Part shown: positions 53,799-62,049 of the stretch, piece after piece
Layout: the number at the start of each line of letters is the position of its first letter
Position numbering within the stretch: the stretch's first letter is position 1
Assembly: GCA_902635685.1 (NCBI GenBank)
Contig: CACPOY010000001.1
Coordinates: 1 to 64,000 of the forward strand
Reading direction: 5' to 3'
DNA: 64,000 bases
Source of the DNA: an uncultured Pelagibacteraceae bacterium
GTDB taxonomy: Bacteria > Pseudomonadota > Alphaproteobacteria > Pelagibacterales > Pelagibacteraceae
Program-made: the position numbers and the translations under genes
The notes under the pieces: generated by a model
What the model was told of the DNA's origin: nothing
Databases searched by the model: none
What the model saw: the letters and a program-made list of their open reading frames with translations, nothing else

Positions 53799-55422
53799 TA
53801 TTTTTTATTAAAATCCTATCACCAATTATCAAATAGTCTATTCCGCTGGCATAAAAAGTTGAAATTGCATCTTCTGGGGTATTAACGTTAGGTTGCCTGT
53901 TAAGATTGAAGGAAGTATTGATTAACACTGGATTTTTAGACAATTTTCCAAATTCATTAAGAATGTTTTCTATAAGCTTATTTTTACCCTTTTCCAATAA
54001 TTGTACTCTTGCAGTATTATCTACGTGAACACAGCTTGGAATTAATTGACTAATGCCTGGTTTTGCATCGCATGTTACGGTCATATGTCTATAGTCAACA
54101 CCCTTTTTAATTTTAAAGTATTTCGTAGAGTCTTTTTTCATGACAATTGGTGCAAAAGGTCTAAATTCCTCTCTATACTTAATTTTCGCATTAAGAATAT
54201 TTTTCATGTTTTTATTCATAGGATTTGCAAGGATAGACCTATTTCCTAATGCTCTAGGTCCAAATTCTTGACGTCCTTGAAAAACTGCAAAAATTTTTGA
54301 CTGATTCAATTTTTTTGCTACAAATTTTTCATTTAATTTGATCGTCTTATTATAGATACCGTTATTTTTTAAAACTTTGGCAATATGTTTATTGTTGTAT
54401 TGATTTCCTAAGTATACATGCTCTTTAACTTTAATTCTTTTATCAAATTTGAGTGAGGTAATTAAAGCAGCACCTAATGAATTACCAGCGTCAGATGATG
54501 CTGGTTGAACGTAAAGATTTTTTATAAAACTTAACTCTGAGATTTTTTTATTCATTGTACAATTTAATCCCACTCCGCCTGCTATACATAAATTTGATAT
54601 TTTTGTTTTTTCATATGCCCACTTGATTAAGCTAATTGCAGCGTCATTTAATTTTTTCTGAGCTGAAGCTGCAATATCAATTTTATTAATAAAGTCTTTT
54701 TTTTTTAATCTTTTTTTAATCTTTAAAATTTTAAGTAATTCTTTTGAGTAAAAAGGTTCTTGTCTTGTTAAGTCTTTTGAATATTTAAACTCGTTTTTAG
54801 AGATTATTTTTTGGTTTAATTTGTAATATCCTTTACCAACTTCTAAAATTTTATCCATATTATATTTAGGTTTTCCATATGAAGCTAGACCCATTAATTT
54901 ATATTCATCATTATCTATTTCAAAACCTAGAACCTGTGTAATTAGACTATAAAAAATTCCTAAACTATTTGGTTTTTTAAACTCTTTAATTCTCTTAATT
55001 TGATTATTTTTTCCAATTGAAATTGTAGTCGAAATTCCATTACCAGAATAATCGGCTGTTAAAATAATTGTCTTTTCAAAACCTGAGGGATAGAAAGCGG
55101 ATGCCGCATGACATAGATGATGATCAACAAAAACAATTTTAGGGCAATAACCAAAGTTAAAGTCAAAGTAATCTCTTATTTTATTTCTTAATTGAGGCAA
55201 ATTAGAAGCAAAGGCAATATAATCAATTTCTTTAATTTTAGTATTTTGATGTTTTAAACATTCTTTAATAGCGAAGGTTGGAATAAGACCTCTAGAGTGT
55301 TTAATTCTATTAAACCTTTCTTCCTCTTGAGCAAATACTACATCGCCATCAATAATTAATGTTGCAGCTGGATTTTCAATTCTGTGAGTAAATCCTCCCG
55401 AAATACCAATTATTTTTGTCAT
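53791..55422 (-). CDS. Carbamoyltransferase, NodU/CmcH family
   Basis: A 543-aa protein of the O-carbamoyltransferase family. The N-terminal Kae1-like domain has VFVDHHLCHAASAFYPSGF (metal-binding histidines), ILTADYSGNGISTT and CIAGGVGLNCTMN. The C-terminal YrdC-like region has GRQEFGPRALGNRSILANP, REEFRPFAPIV and LINTSFNLNRQPNVNTPEDA. It makes carbamoyl adenylate from carbamoyl phosphate and ATP and passes the carbamoyl group to a sugar hydroxyl, as in Nod factors. It is the first gene of a minus-strand run. Confidence 0.95.
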   Translation of the reverse strand: MTKIIGISGGFTHRIENPAATLIIDGDVVFAQEEERFNRIKHSRGLIPTFAIKECLKHQNTKIKEIDYIAFASNLPQLRNKIRDYFDFNFGYCPKIVFVDHHLCHAASAFYPSGFEKTIILTADYSGNGISTTISIGKNNQIKRIKEFKKPNSLGIFYSLITQVLGFEIDNDEYKLMGLASYGKPKYNMDKILEVGKGYYKLNQKIISKNEFKYSKDLTRQEPFYSKELLKILKIKKRLKKKDFINKIDIAASAQKKLNDAAISLIKWAYEKTKISNLCIAGGVGLNCTMNKKISELSFIKNLYVQPASSDAGNSLGAALITSLKFDKRIKVKEHVYLGNQYNNKHIAKVLKNNGIYNKTIKLNEKFVAKKLNQSKIFAVFQGRQEFGPRALGNRSILANPMNKNMKNILNAKIKYREEFRPFAPIVMKKDSTKYFKIKKGVDYRHMTVTCDAKPGISQLIPSCVHVDNTARVQLLEKGKNKLIENILNEFGKLSKNPVLINTSFNLNRQPNVNTPEDAISTFYASGIDYLIIGDRILIKNND

Positions 55423-55579
55423 AACTTAAATTAAAATTAAAATTAATTATCTGAATTTATTAATTAAACGAATAAATATCCCAATCATCATAAATATACA
55501 AAATTTAAATTTAAATATTGTTAAAATTATGTTTTTTCACTATTAAATAAGTTATTTTGTATACACTTGATTTAAATCT

Positions 55580-57649
55580 ATGGAAAAAAATAACGATAAA
55601 AATTTTTATATAAAAAATTTAATTTCTGCACTTGTCTTTTTATATATAGTTCTAAACATATTTGCTTCCTATAAAATCTTTCCAGTCAGTGGATATTATT
55701 TAATTACAGATTTAGTTTATTTATGTTTTGGATATCTTTTATGCAAAAAGAGCAAAGATGATTATAATTTCGGAATAAAAAAGTTTTTTTATCAGACTAA
55801 AGATTACATTTTATTATATTTTTTATGTTTATTGATTATTCTTATGCCCACTTTTTATGGGCACTCACATCAATTTTTAACACACTTTGCTAAGGCAGAA
55901 ATATTTTCATTGTTTTTTTTTTCAAATGCCTTTTTTTGGTTTCATGGAATTAATTTTCATGACCACATTATTTCGGTAAACGGAACATACGACGGTCTTT
56001 TTACATTTATTTTTTCTAGCTACTTTATTTCCCAACTATTACAATTGTTTATATTAAGTATATTGCTCAATTATTTTTTTAATACTTTTTTGAAAAAATT
56101 TAAACTTATATTTTTTTTCATATTTTTTCTAGGGAGCTATTACTTAACATTTTATATTTCAAATAAACTTGAAAGTTTTTATTTTTATTCACCTTTCTTC
56201 TACATAATACCTTTTTTAATGGGGTTTTTTTTAAAATTAATTAAAGAAAATGATTCTTTAATAAAGAAAATTGATAACGTATATATATCTAAATTTATTT
56301 TTTTTTTTTCAATCCTAGTTTTAATTTATTATCTCTTTTTCTTAAATTTTACAGATTTTTATCTAAGTCTTAATAGAAAAATATTTTTTTATTTTTGTTG
56401 TTCATTTATAATTTTAAATTTAACCAAAAGTTCTTGGATTAAAAAAGAAGAAGTATTTAATCTTAATATAAAAAAAATTCATAAGGGTATATTTTTTTTA
56501 TTTTTAATACATTTTTTATTAATATTTTTTTCAAAATATAAATTTATACCAAGTCATATTTTTAATATCGATCAGCTTTTAATATTATCGATTGTAACAA
56601 TTTTAATTTTTTTAACACATTATTTTTTAAAAAATTTCAAAAACACAAAAACTATTGTAAAAATTTTGATTCCCTTGATTATTAATATATCTTTATGTTT
56701 AGTAATATTAGATAAAGATGGATTTAAAAAAAAATATCCAAATATTCTGACAAATTTAAGTGCAAAAAAAACTGCATATTTTGAATTAAAACAAGATGGC
56801 AAAATATGTTTAAACCGTAAAGATAATTTTTGTACTTATAATAAAAAAAAAACAAAAACCATAATATTAGTCGGAGCGTCAGAACTAGCACCACTTCAAA
56901 CAAGCCTCCTAAAGTACTCAATGGAAAATGATTATAAATTTATTTCTATGACGATAATTAATTGTCCTTTAATTCTAAATTTATTTAATATTAATAGAAA
57001 AACTAGAGATAAAGATACAAATCAGTGTGATCTTGATGTCCAAAAAAATAGAATGGATATAATCAAAAAACATAATGATGCAATAATTATTTATTCTGTA
57101 AGAACTGACTATTTTTATAATGAGACCTTTATAAAAGACATAGAAAATGACAAACCAATTTTTGCAAAAAGCAGAACTTATTTAGATGATCAAGTTAAGG
57201 GAGTAAAAAGTTTTGAAGAAAGACAAAAAGATTTAATACTCAATATAAAAAACTCTGTTAATGAAATTTTAAAAACTAATAACAAATTAATACTTTTATA
57301 CCCTATCCCAGAAATTGGATTTAGTTTAAAAAAAAAAATTAATTCAAAAATTAAAAAAAGTTTTTTAAGTGAAGAATTTAGATTTGATAGTGAAATTATA
57401 TCATTACCCTACAGTATATATTTAGAGAGGCAAAAAGAATTTTTTGCTATTTTTGAAAATATGTCAAATCAGAATCTAATTAAAATAAAAACGGCTAATG
57501 TATTTTGTAATAATTATATCCCAAATAGATGTGTAACACATGACTTTAAAAATATATATTATGATGATAGAGATCATTTAAGTATAGAAGGGGCTCGATT
57601 AGTAACAAAAGAAATTATTAATAATTATAAACTTTACATAAATAAATAA
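55580..57649 (+). CDS. Acyltransferase-3/SGNH fusion with a degenerate AT3 half
   Basis: A 689-aa protein. Residues 1-380 are about ten or eleven spans laid out like an OafA acyltransferase-3 domain. Residues 410-689 are an SGNH hydrolase-like periplasmic domain with Ser434 in VGASELAP and the late DxxH site as DRDH (residues 663-666) followed by LSIEGARLV. The AT3 catalytic His near the end of span 1 appears to be Asn26 (YIVLNIF), and the R-x-x-R-like motif after span 2 is not seen. I infer that acyl transfer runs through the SGNH part, fed by the MBOAT of the next gene. They meet at a shared base. Confidence 0.8.
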   Translation: MEKNNDKNFYIKNLISALVFLYIVLNIFASYKIFPVSGYYLITDLVYLCFGYLLCKKSKDDYNFGIKKFFYQTKDYILLYFLCLLIILMPTFYGHSHQFLTHFAKAEIFSLFFFSNAFFWFHGINFHDHIISVNGTYDGLFTFIFSSYFISQLLQLFILSILLNYFFNTFLKKFKLIFFFIFFLGSYYLTFYISNKLESFYFYSPFFYIIPFLMGFFLKLIKENDSLIKKIDNVYISKFIFFFSILVLIYYLFFLNFTDFYLSLNRKIFFYFCCSFIILNLTKSSWIKKEEVFNLNIKKIHKGIFFLFLIHFLLIFFSKYKFIPSHIFNIDQLLILSIVTILIFLTHYFLKNFKNTKTIVKILIPLIINISLCLVILDKDGFKKKYPNILTNLSAKKTAYFELKQDGKICLNRKDNFCTYNKKKTKTIILVGASELAPLQTSLLKYSMENDYKFISMTIINCPLILNLFNINRKTRDKDTNQCDLDVQKNRMDIIKKHNDAIIIYSVRTDYFYNETFIKDIENDKPIFAKSRTYLDDQVKGVKSFEERQKDLILNIKNSVNEILKTNNKLILLYPIPEIGFSLKKKINSKIKKSFLSEEFRFDSEIISLPYSIYLERQKEFFAIFENMSNQNLIKIKTANVFCNNYIPNRCVTHDFKNIYYDDRDHLSIEGARLVTKEIINNYKLYINK

Positions 57650-59088
57650 TGCTTTTTTTTTCTGAAGAATTTTTATTCATCTTTCTTCCAATAGTTATTT
57701 TGCTAACATACTTGTTTCATAAATTTATTAGCCCTGTTTATTCATTATTTTTTTTGTCATTTTCTTCGATAATATTTTATTCAATACATAACATTAAATC
57801 AGTTTATATAATTTTATTCTCAATATTATTTAATTTCTTAATGTGCAAAGAGATTGTCAAAAATAAAAATAAAATGATCTTTTTTTTTACAATACTTTCT
57901 AATCTTTTTTTATTAGGTTATTTTAAATATAGAAATTTTTTTATTGAAAACATTAATTATGTTTTCTTTTCAAATTTTCAAATTGCTGATTTAATTATTC
58001 CTTTAGCTATTTCCTTTTATACATTTCAACAAATTTCATATATTATTGATGTATACAATGACAGAGTTGAGGCAGTATCCTTCAAAGAATATTTATTTTT
58101 TATATCCTTTTTTCCTCAATTAATTGCAGGCCCAATCGTTTTAATGGAAGAGATGAGAGAGCAAATCTCAAATTTTCTCAAGAAAGATTATAAAATTTTC
58201 AAATATTTTGTATTTGGTTTTTTTATTTTCACTATTGGGTTATTCAAAAAAATAGTTATTGCAGATACAATTGGTATTTATGTGGATGAATGGTTTGTAA
58301 ATCTAGCTGATTTAAACTTTTATGAAAGTTGGATCGCAATTATTAGTTTTGCAATCCAAATTTATTTTGATTTTTCAGGTTACACTGATATGGCAATTGG
58401 ATTAGCACTGATTTTTGGGTTCAAATTACCTGTTAACTTTAAACTTCCATATAAATCATTATCAATAATCGAGTACTGGCAGAAATGGCATATTACCATG
58501 ACACGATTTTTCATGAATAATATTTACGTACCTATAGCAGTAAATTTTAGTAGAAAATATTATGATAAAAACTTAAGCCTTATTATTTCTAGTATTGCGC
58601 TCCCCTCGCTATTGACTTTTTTTTTAAGTGGTTTGTGGCATGGAGCAGGTTGGAAATTTACTATATTCGGGTTAATTCATGGATTTGCAATAGTAATAAA
58701 TCAAATTTGGAAAAAATATACAAAAATTAAATTGAACAAATATATTTCTTGGACTTTAACAATGTTTGTTGTTCTTATTTCACTGGTTTTTTTTAGAGCT
58801 GAATCGTTTAATTCATCAGTTATCATGATTGAAAATCTTTTACTTTTAAAAGATCTTTCACAAATATTAACCTTTAAAATTAGTTTATTTAAAGATAATT
58901 TTGATAAATTCTTTTTTTTGGTAATTTTCGTTTTTTCAGTTTTTTTCATAAAATATGAAAAAAATTATTCTGAATTAAAGGATAATATTAAAATAGGATA
59001 TTATTCGTCTTTTGTAATTATACTTATTTTTTATGCTTCAATTTATTTGGTTGAAAGAAAACAACCATTTATTTATTTCCAATTTTAG
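57649..59088 (+). CDS. MBOAT O-acyltransferase (DltB/AlgI-like) with C-terminal FIYFQF motif
   Basis: A 479-aa membrane-bound O-acyltransferase. The two family histidines are His281 in YWQKWHITMTRF and His331 in FLSGLWHGAGW, and the fold includes FPQLIAGPIV and IQIYFDFSGYTDMAIG. The chain ends PFIYFQF, placing Tyr476 in a C-terminal hexapeptide. Such a hexapeptide carries the acyl group across the membrane in Dlt-like systems, on DltX or fused to the MBOAT. The family takes an acyl thioester from the cytoplasm. It starts on the last base of the SGNH gene, and its end overlaps the converging carrier gene by 20 nt. Confidence 0.92.
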   Translation: MLFFSEEFLFIFLPIVILLTYLFHKFISPVYSLFFLSFSSIIFYSIHNIKSVYIILFSILFNFLMCKEIVKNKNKMIFFFTILSNLFLLGYFKYRNFFIENINYVFFSNFQIADLIIPLAISFYTFQQISYIIDVYNDRVEAVSFKEYLFFISFFPQLIAGPIVLMEEMREQISNFLKKDYKIFKYFVFGFFIFTIGLFKKIVIADTIGIYVDEWFVNLADLNFYESWIAIISFAIQIYFDFSGYTDMAIGLALIFGFKLPVNFKLPYKSLSIIEYWQKWHITMTRFFMNNIYVPIAVNFSRKYYDKNLSLIISSIALPSLLTFFLSGLWHGAGWKFTIFGLIHGFAIVINQIWKKYTKIKLNKYISWTLTMFVVLISLVFFRAESFNSSVIMIENLLLLKDLSQILTFKISLFKDNFDKFFFLVIFVFSVFFIKYEKNYSELKDNIKIGYYSSFVIILIFYASIYLVERKQPFIYFQF

Positions 59089-59335
59089 ATTTATTTAATT
59101 TTGATATTATTAGTTTAGTAACATTGTTTATTGAACAAAAACTATTTATATCACTAGTAGTGAATTTAATTTTGTACTTTTTTTCACAAGCAACTAAAAA
59201 TGTTACCATTGCTAGGCTATCGTAAACAGGTAATTTTGATAAGTTGTTTTCTTTGATAATTTCCTCCTTTCCTAGCTTTAATATTTTAGATAGTATTTGA
59301 GTAATATTTGACTTTATTAATATTTCTTCTTTCAT
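59069..59335 (-). CDS. Acyl carrier protein (DltC-like)
   Basis: An 88-aa carrier protein with the phosphopantetheine Ser40 in PVYDSLAMVTF, an acidic helix II and the usual four-helix layout (ITQILSKILKL at the start, NNVTKLIISKL at the end). It holds an acyl or aminoacyl thioester for the ligase and MBOAT. Its ATG overlaps the stop of the 48-aa microprotein gene (ATGA). A dedicated carrier inside a glycan locus, separate from fatty acid synthesis, supports an acylation pathway. Confidence 0.9.
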   Translation of the reverse strand: MKEEILIKSNITQILSKILKLGKEEIIKENNLSKLPVYDSLAMVTFLVACEKKYKIKFTTSDINSFCSINNVTKLIISKLNKSKIGNK

Positions 59336-59478
59336 TCAAAATAGTTAAAAACTCTATCCTCTACGATTAGTAAGATATTATATATTTTTTTTAAAATAAA
59401 ATCTCCGTTTATAATAATAAAAAAAATTAAAACTAAAATTAATGTAATTATAAAAAATACTTTAATACTTAATTTCAT
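59332..59478 (-). CDS. 48-aa single-span membrane microprotein (DltX-like candidate)
   Basis: A frame from ATG 59478-59476 to TGA 59334-59332. The first six residues are MKLSIK, then one hydrophobic span runs to about residue 24, and the tail ends LIVEDRVFNYFE. The start lies inside the last 17 nt of the ligase gene, and the stop overlaps the carrier start by 4 nt, so it is coupled on both sides. DltX of the dlt operon is a ~50-aa single-span protein with a C-terminal aromatic Tyr motif. The size, topology, neighbours and F-N-Y-F ending fit, but there is no strict sequence match. Confidence 0.6.
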   Translation of the reverse strand: MKLSIKVFFIITLILVLIFFIIINGDFILKKIYNILLIVEDRVFNYFE

Positions 59479-60949
59479 TAGAATATCTGTTAATCAGTCT
59501 AGCTCTATCGATTTTTCCATTTTTATTTATAGGAAATTCTTTTAGCACAAATATCTTCTTAGGTATCATATGTGGTGGCAAAACTTTAGACATATATAAA
59601 ATCAGGTTATTTTCATCAATTTTTTTTTTAGTCTCAACTACTGAAAATAGAAAAACTTCATATTCATTTTTTTTTTTATAAAAGGTAATTGAATTAGAAA
59701 CGTCATCATTTTTTCTTAAGTTTATATCAATTTCTAATAATTCTACTCTGTAACCTTGAATTTTAACAACCGTATCATTTCTTCCAACAATAAAGGAGTT
59801 CTTTGACTTAACTTTACAAATGTCATTGGTTTTATAATATTTTTTATTTGAAATTTTAACAAATTTTTCATTATTTTTATTGTCCAAATATCCATTCACT
59901 ACATTCGGCCCTGATATTAATAGTTCATCATTCTTTATAAGAGTTTTAATTAGATGATAAGGCTGACCGATTGGTACCAAACCATTATCTCTTATTACTT
60001 GGTAATCTTTTTTTTTATATTCATAAATATGAGACCAGGGAGATAGTTCTGTGCTACCATAACAATTAAATAAAGATTTACTTTTTAAATTTTTTAAAAT
60101 GTAATCTAATATCTTAAAATAAAATGGCTCACCACAACAAATAAGAATCTTAAGATTAATTTTTTTTGTAATTTGTTTTGAAATTAAAATTCTGTTTATA
60201 GTGGATGGCACAGTTATAAAGCAATTAACTTTGTTTGACCTAATTAATTCTAACGGCATTACACTTTCTGAAAAAAATTTAGCTGGAACTATTGTACCCC
60301 CAAAATAAATACAAGGTATGATTATATTCAAGGAGATAACAAATGAGATATCGTGAATATCTACAATCACAAGTTTTTTTTCATTTTTGTAAATAGTCTC
60401 ACACTGGAAATTAAAACTAGTTATGAAATTTTTAAAACTTATCGGAACTCCTTTTGGAATACCTGTTGACCCAGAAGTAAAATAAATTACTGAAATATCA
60501 TTATCTTTATATCTTCTTTTTTCTAATACAGATTTCTTTGATTGTTTAATATCATCTGTTGTTATAAATCTGATTTTTGAGGCTTTAAGTATTTTAATAA
60601 TTTTTTTGTTAAATGAAGAATTTCTATTTTGTAATATGAATAGATCTATTTGGCTTTCTTTAATCTGCTTTTTCATTTTTTCTAAAGGCAAGTTTACAGA
60701 TATAGGAATCCATATGTTGTTTGATAATATTATTGATATTGCTGTGGCATAAAGCTCGAATGATTTTTCACAACAAACATAAATATTATTTCTTTTTTTT
60801 GGTAAGTAATTAGTTATTGTAAAAAATTTTCGTAAGAATTCTTTTAAATCTGCGTAAGTGAAAACTTCTTGATTATATCTATAAAATATATTTTTCGAAT
60901 TTAAATTTTTGAAAACTTGCTTAAAAAAATTACGTGCTTGCATCGTCAC
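59462..60949 (-). CDS. AMP-forming ligase/adenylation enzyme (DltA-like)
   Basis: A 495-aa adenylate-forming enzyme. The P-loop is YFTSGSTGIPKGV (residues 156-168). A5 is NCYGSTELSPW, A7 YYKTND, A8 VGRNDTVVKIQGYRVELLEID, and the catalytic lysine is in INKNGKIDRARL near the end. The A4 region reads IHDISF with Asp200 at the position that binds the alpha-amino group in amino-acid-activating domains. Length and lack of a fused carrier fit DltA. It would load an amino acid onto the carrier at 59069. The start could be Met1 or Met3. Confidence 0.9.
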   Translation of the reverse strand: MTMQARNFFKQVFKNLNSKNIFYRYNQEVFTYADLKEFLRKFFTITNYLPKKRNNIYVCCEKSFELYATAISIILSNNIWIPISVNLPLEKMKKQIKESQIDLFILQNRNSSFNKKIIKILKASKIRFITTDDIKQSKKSVLEKRRYKDNDISVIYFTSGSTGIPKGVPISFKNFITSFNFQCETIYKNEKKLVIVDIHDISFVISLNIIIPCIYFGGTIVPAKFFSESVMPLELIRSNKVNCFITVPSTINRILISKQITKKINLKILICCGEPFYFKILDYILKNLKSKSLFNCYGSTELSPWSHIYEYKKKDYQVIRDNGLVPIGQPYHLIKTLIKNDELLISGPNVVNGYLDNKNNEKFVKISNKKYYKTNDICKVKSKNSFIVGRNDTVVKIQGYRVELLEIDINLRKNDDVSNSITFYKKKNEYEVFLFSVVETKKKIDENNLILYMSKVLPPHMIPKKIFVLKEFPINKNGKIDRARLINRYSNEIKY

Positions 60950-60990
60950 ATATTATATATATATTATTATTAACATAAAATTATATTTCC

Positions 60991-62049
60991 ATGAAACTAG
61001 GATATTTTGCTTTTCCAATTCATCCAAAAAATAAAAATTATTATTCTTGTCTCAGAGAAGACCAGGATGCAATAATTCTTTGTGATAAGTTGGGTTTTCA
61101 TGAGGCATTTATCGGTGAACACTTAACAGATGAGTATGAAAGGATTACATCAAGCCAAATTTTCCTTTCTAGTCTAATTAATCTTACAAAAAATATAAAA
61201 TTGGCCACAGGCACAATTAATTTACCAAATACTCATCCCGTGAAGGTGGCATCAAACATTTCTATGTTAGATCATATGAGTAAAGGTAGGATTATTATGG
61301 GCATAGGACCTGGCAGTCTCGTGTCAGACATGGAAATTATGGGTAATCTTAAAAAAAAAAGAAATGAGATGTTTTTAGAGGCTATTAAGCATGTTTTAGA
61401 CTTATGGTCTAAAAAACCTCCTTACAACTTAAGAGGAAAATATTGGAATATAAACACAAAAAAAACATACGATAAAAAACTCTCGATTGGATCAGTTGTC
61501 AAGCCTTTCCAAAAACCTAGGCCCGAAATAGTTTTGACATCATTAAGCAACAATCCTCATCCAATAAAGGCTCTTACATCACGTGGTTGGAATTTATTAA
61601 GTTCAAATTTTTTAAATGAAAATGTACTAAAAACTCATTTTCTATCAATTCAATCAATTAAAAGAAAAAAAATAAATTGGAGAGTTGCAAGAAAAATATT
61701 TGTTAATTACGACAAAAAAGTTGTAAACAAATATGTGTTTTCATCAAAAAGTCCTTACTACAAAGTTGTTTCGCAAATATTAAATAAATTAAAAAAATAT
61801 AACAGATTGGATGTTGTCAAAAAGAACCCTTTAGACAAAAAGGAAAAAATTGATATTGAAGCGTTAATGAAAAAATTAATAATATGCGGTGATCCATCAA
61901 CAGTTAGTGAAAGAATTTTAGAACTAAAAGAAAAATCAGGTAATTTTGATACCATTACATATGTGGGTATTGATTGGATGAACAAGAAATTAGGAATAAA
62001 ATCTCTTGAACTTATGGCAAATAAAGTTATGCCAAAGTTAAATGATTAA
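60991..62049 (+). CDS. Luciferase-like (LLM class) flavin-dependent monooxygenase
   Basis: A 352-aa bacterial luciferase-type TIM barrel. It has LGYFAFPIHPKNKNYY, CDKLGFHEAFIGEHLTDEY, IKLATGTINLPNTHPVKVA, LDHMSKGRIIMGIGPGS and the late CGDPSTVSERILEL segment. LLM enzymes use FMNH2 or F420 to oxidise a small substrate, and some act on carrier-bound amino acids. It starts 41 nt from the divergent ligase gene, so the two probably share a regulatory region. Its 3' end overlaps the next gene by 8 nt. Confidence 0.88.
   Translation: MKLGYFAFPIHPKNKNYYSCLREDQDAIILCDKLGFHEAFIGEHLTDEYERITSSQIFLSSLINLTKNIKLATGTINLPNTHPVKVASNISMLDHMSKGRIIMGIGPGSLVSDMEIMGNLKKKRNEMFLEAIKHVLDLWSKKPPYNLRGKYWNINTKKTYDKKLSIGSVVKPFQKPRPEIVLTSLSNNPHPIKALTSRGWNLLSSNFLNENVLKTHFLSIQSIKRKKINWRVARKIFVNYDKKVVNKYVFSSKSPYYKVVSQILNKLKKYNRLDVVKKNPLDKKEKIDIEALMKKLIICGDPSTVSERILELKEKSGNFDTITYVGIDWMNKKLGIKSLELMANKVMPKLND

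Noticed and set aside
55423-55579. A structured RNA or regulatory element in the divergent gap before the SGNH gene
   Set aside because: The 157 bases are plain AT-rich sequence with ATTAAAATT-type repeats. No stable stem or conserved motif is visible; it probably just holds two promoters.
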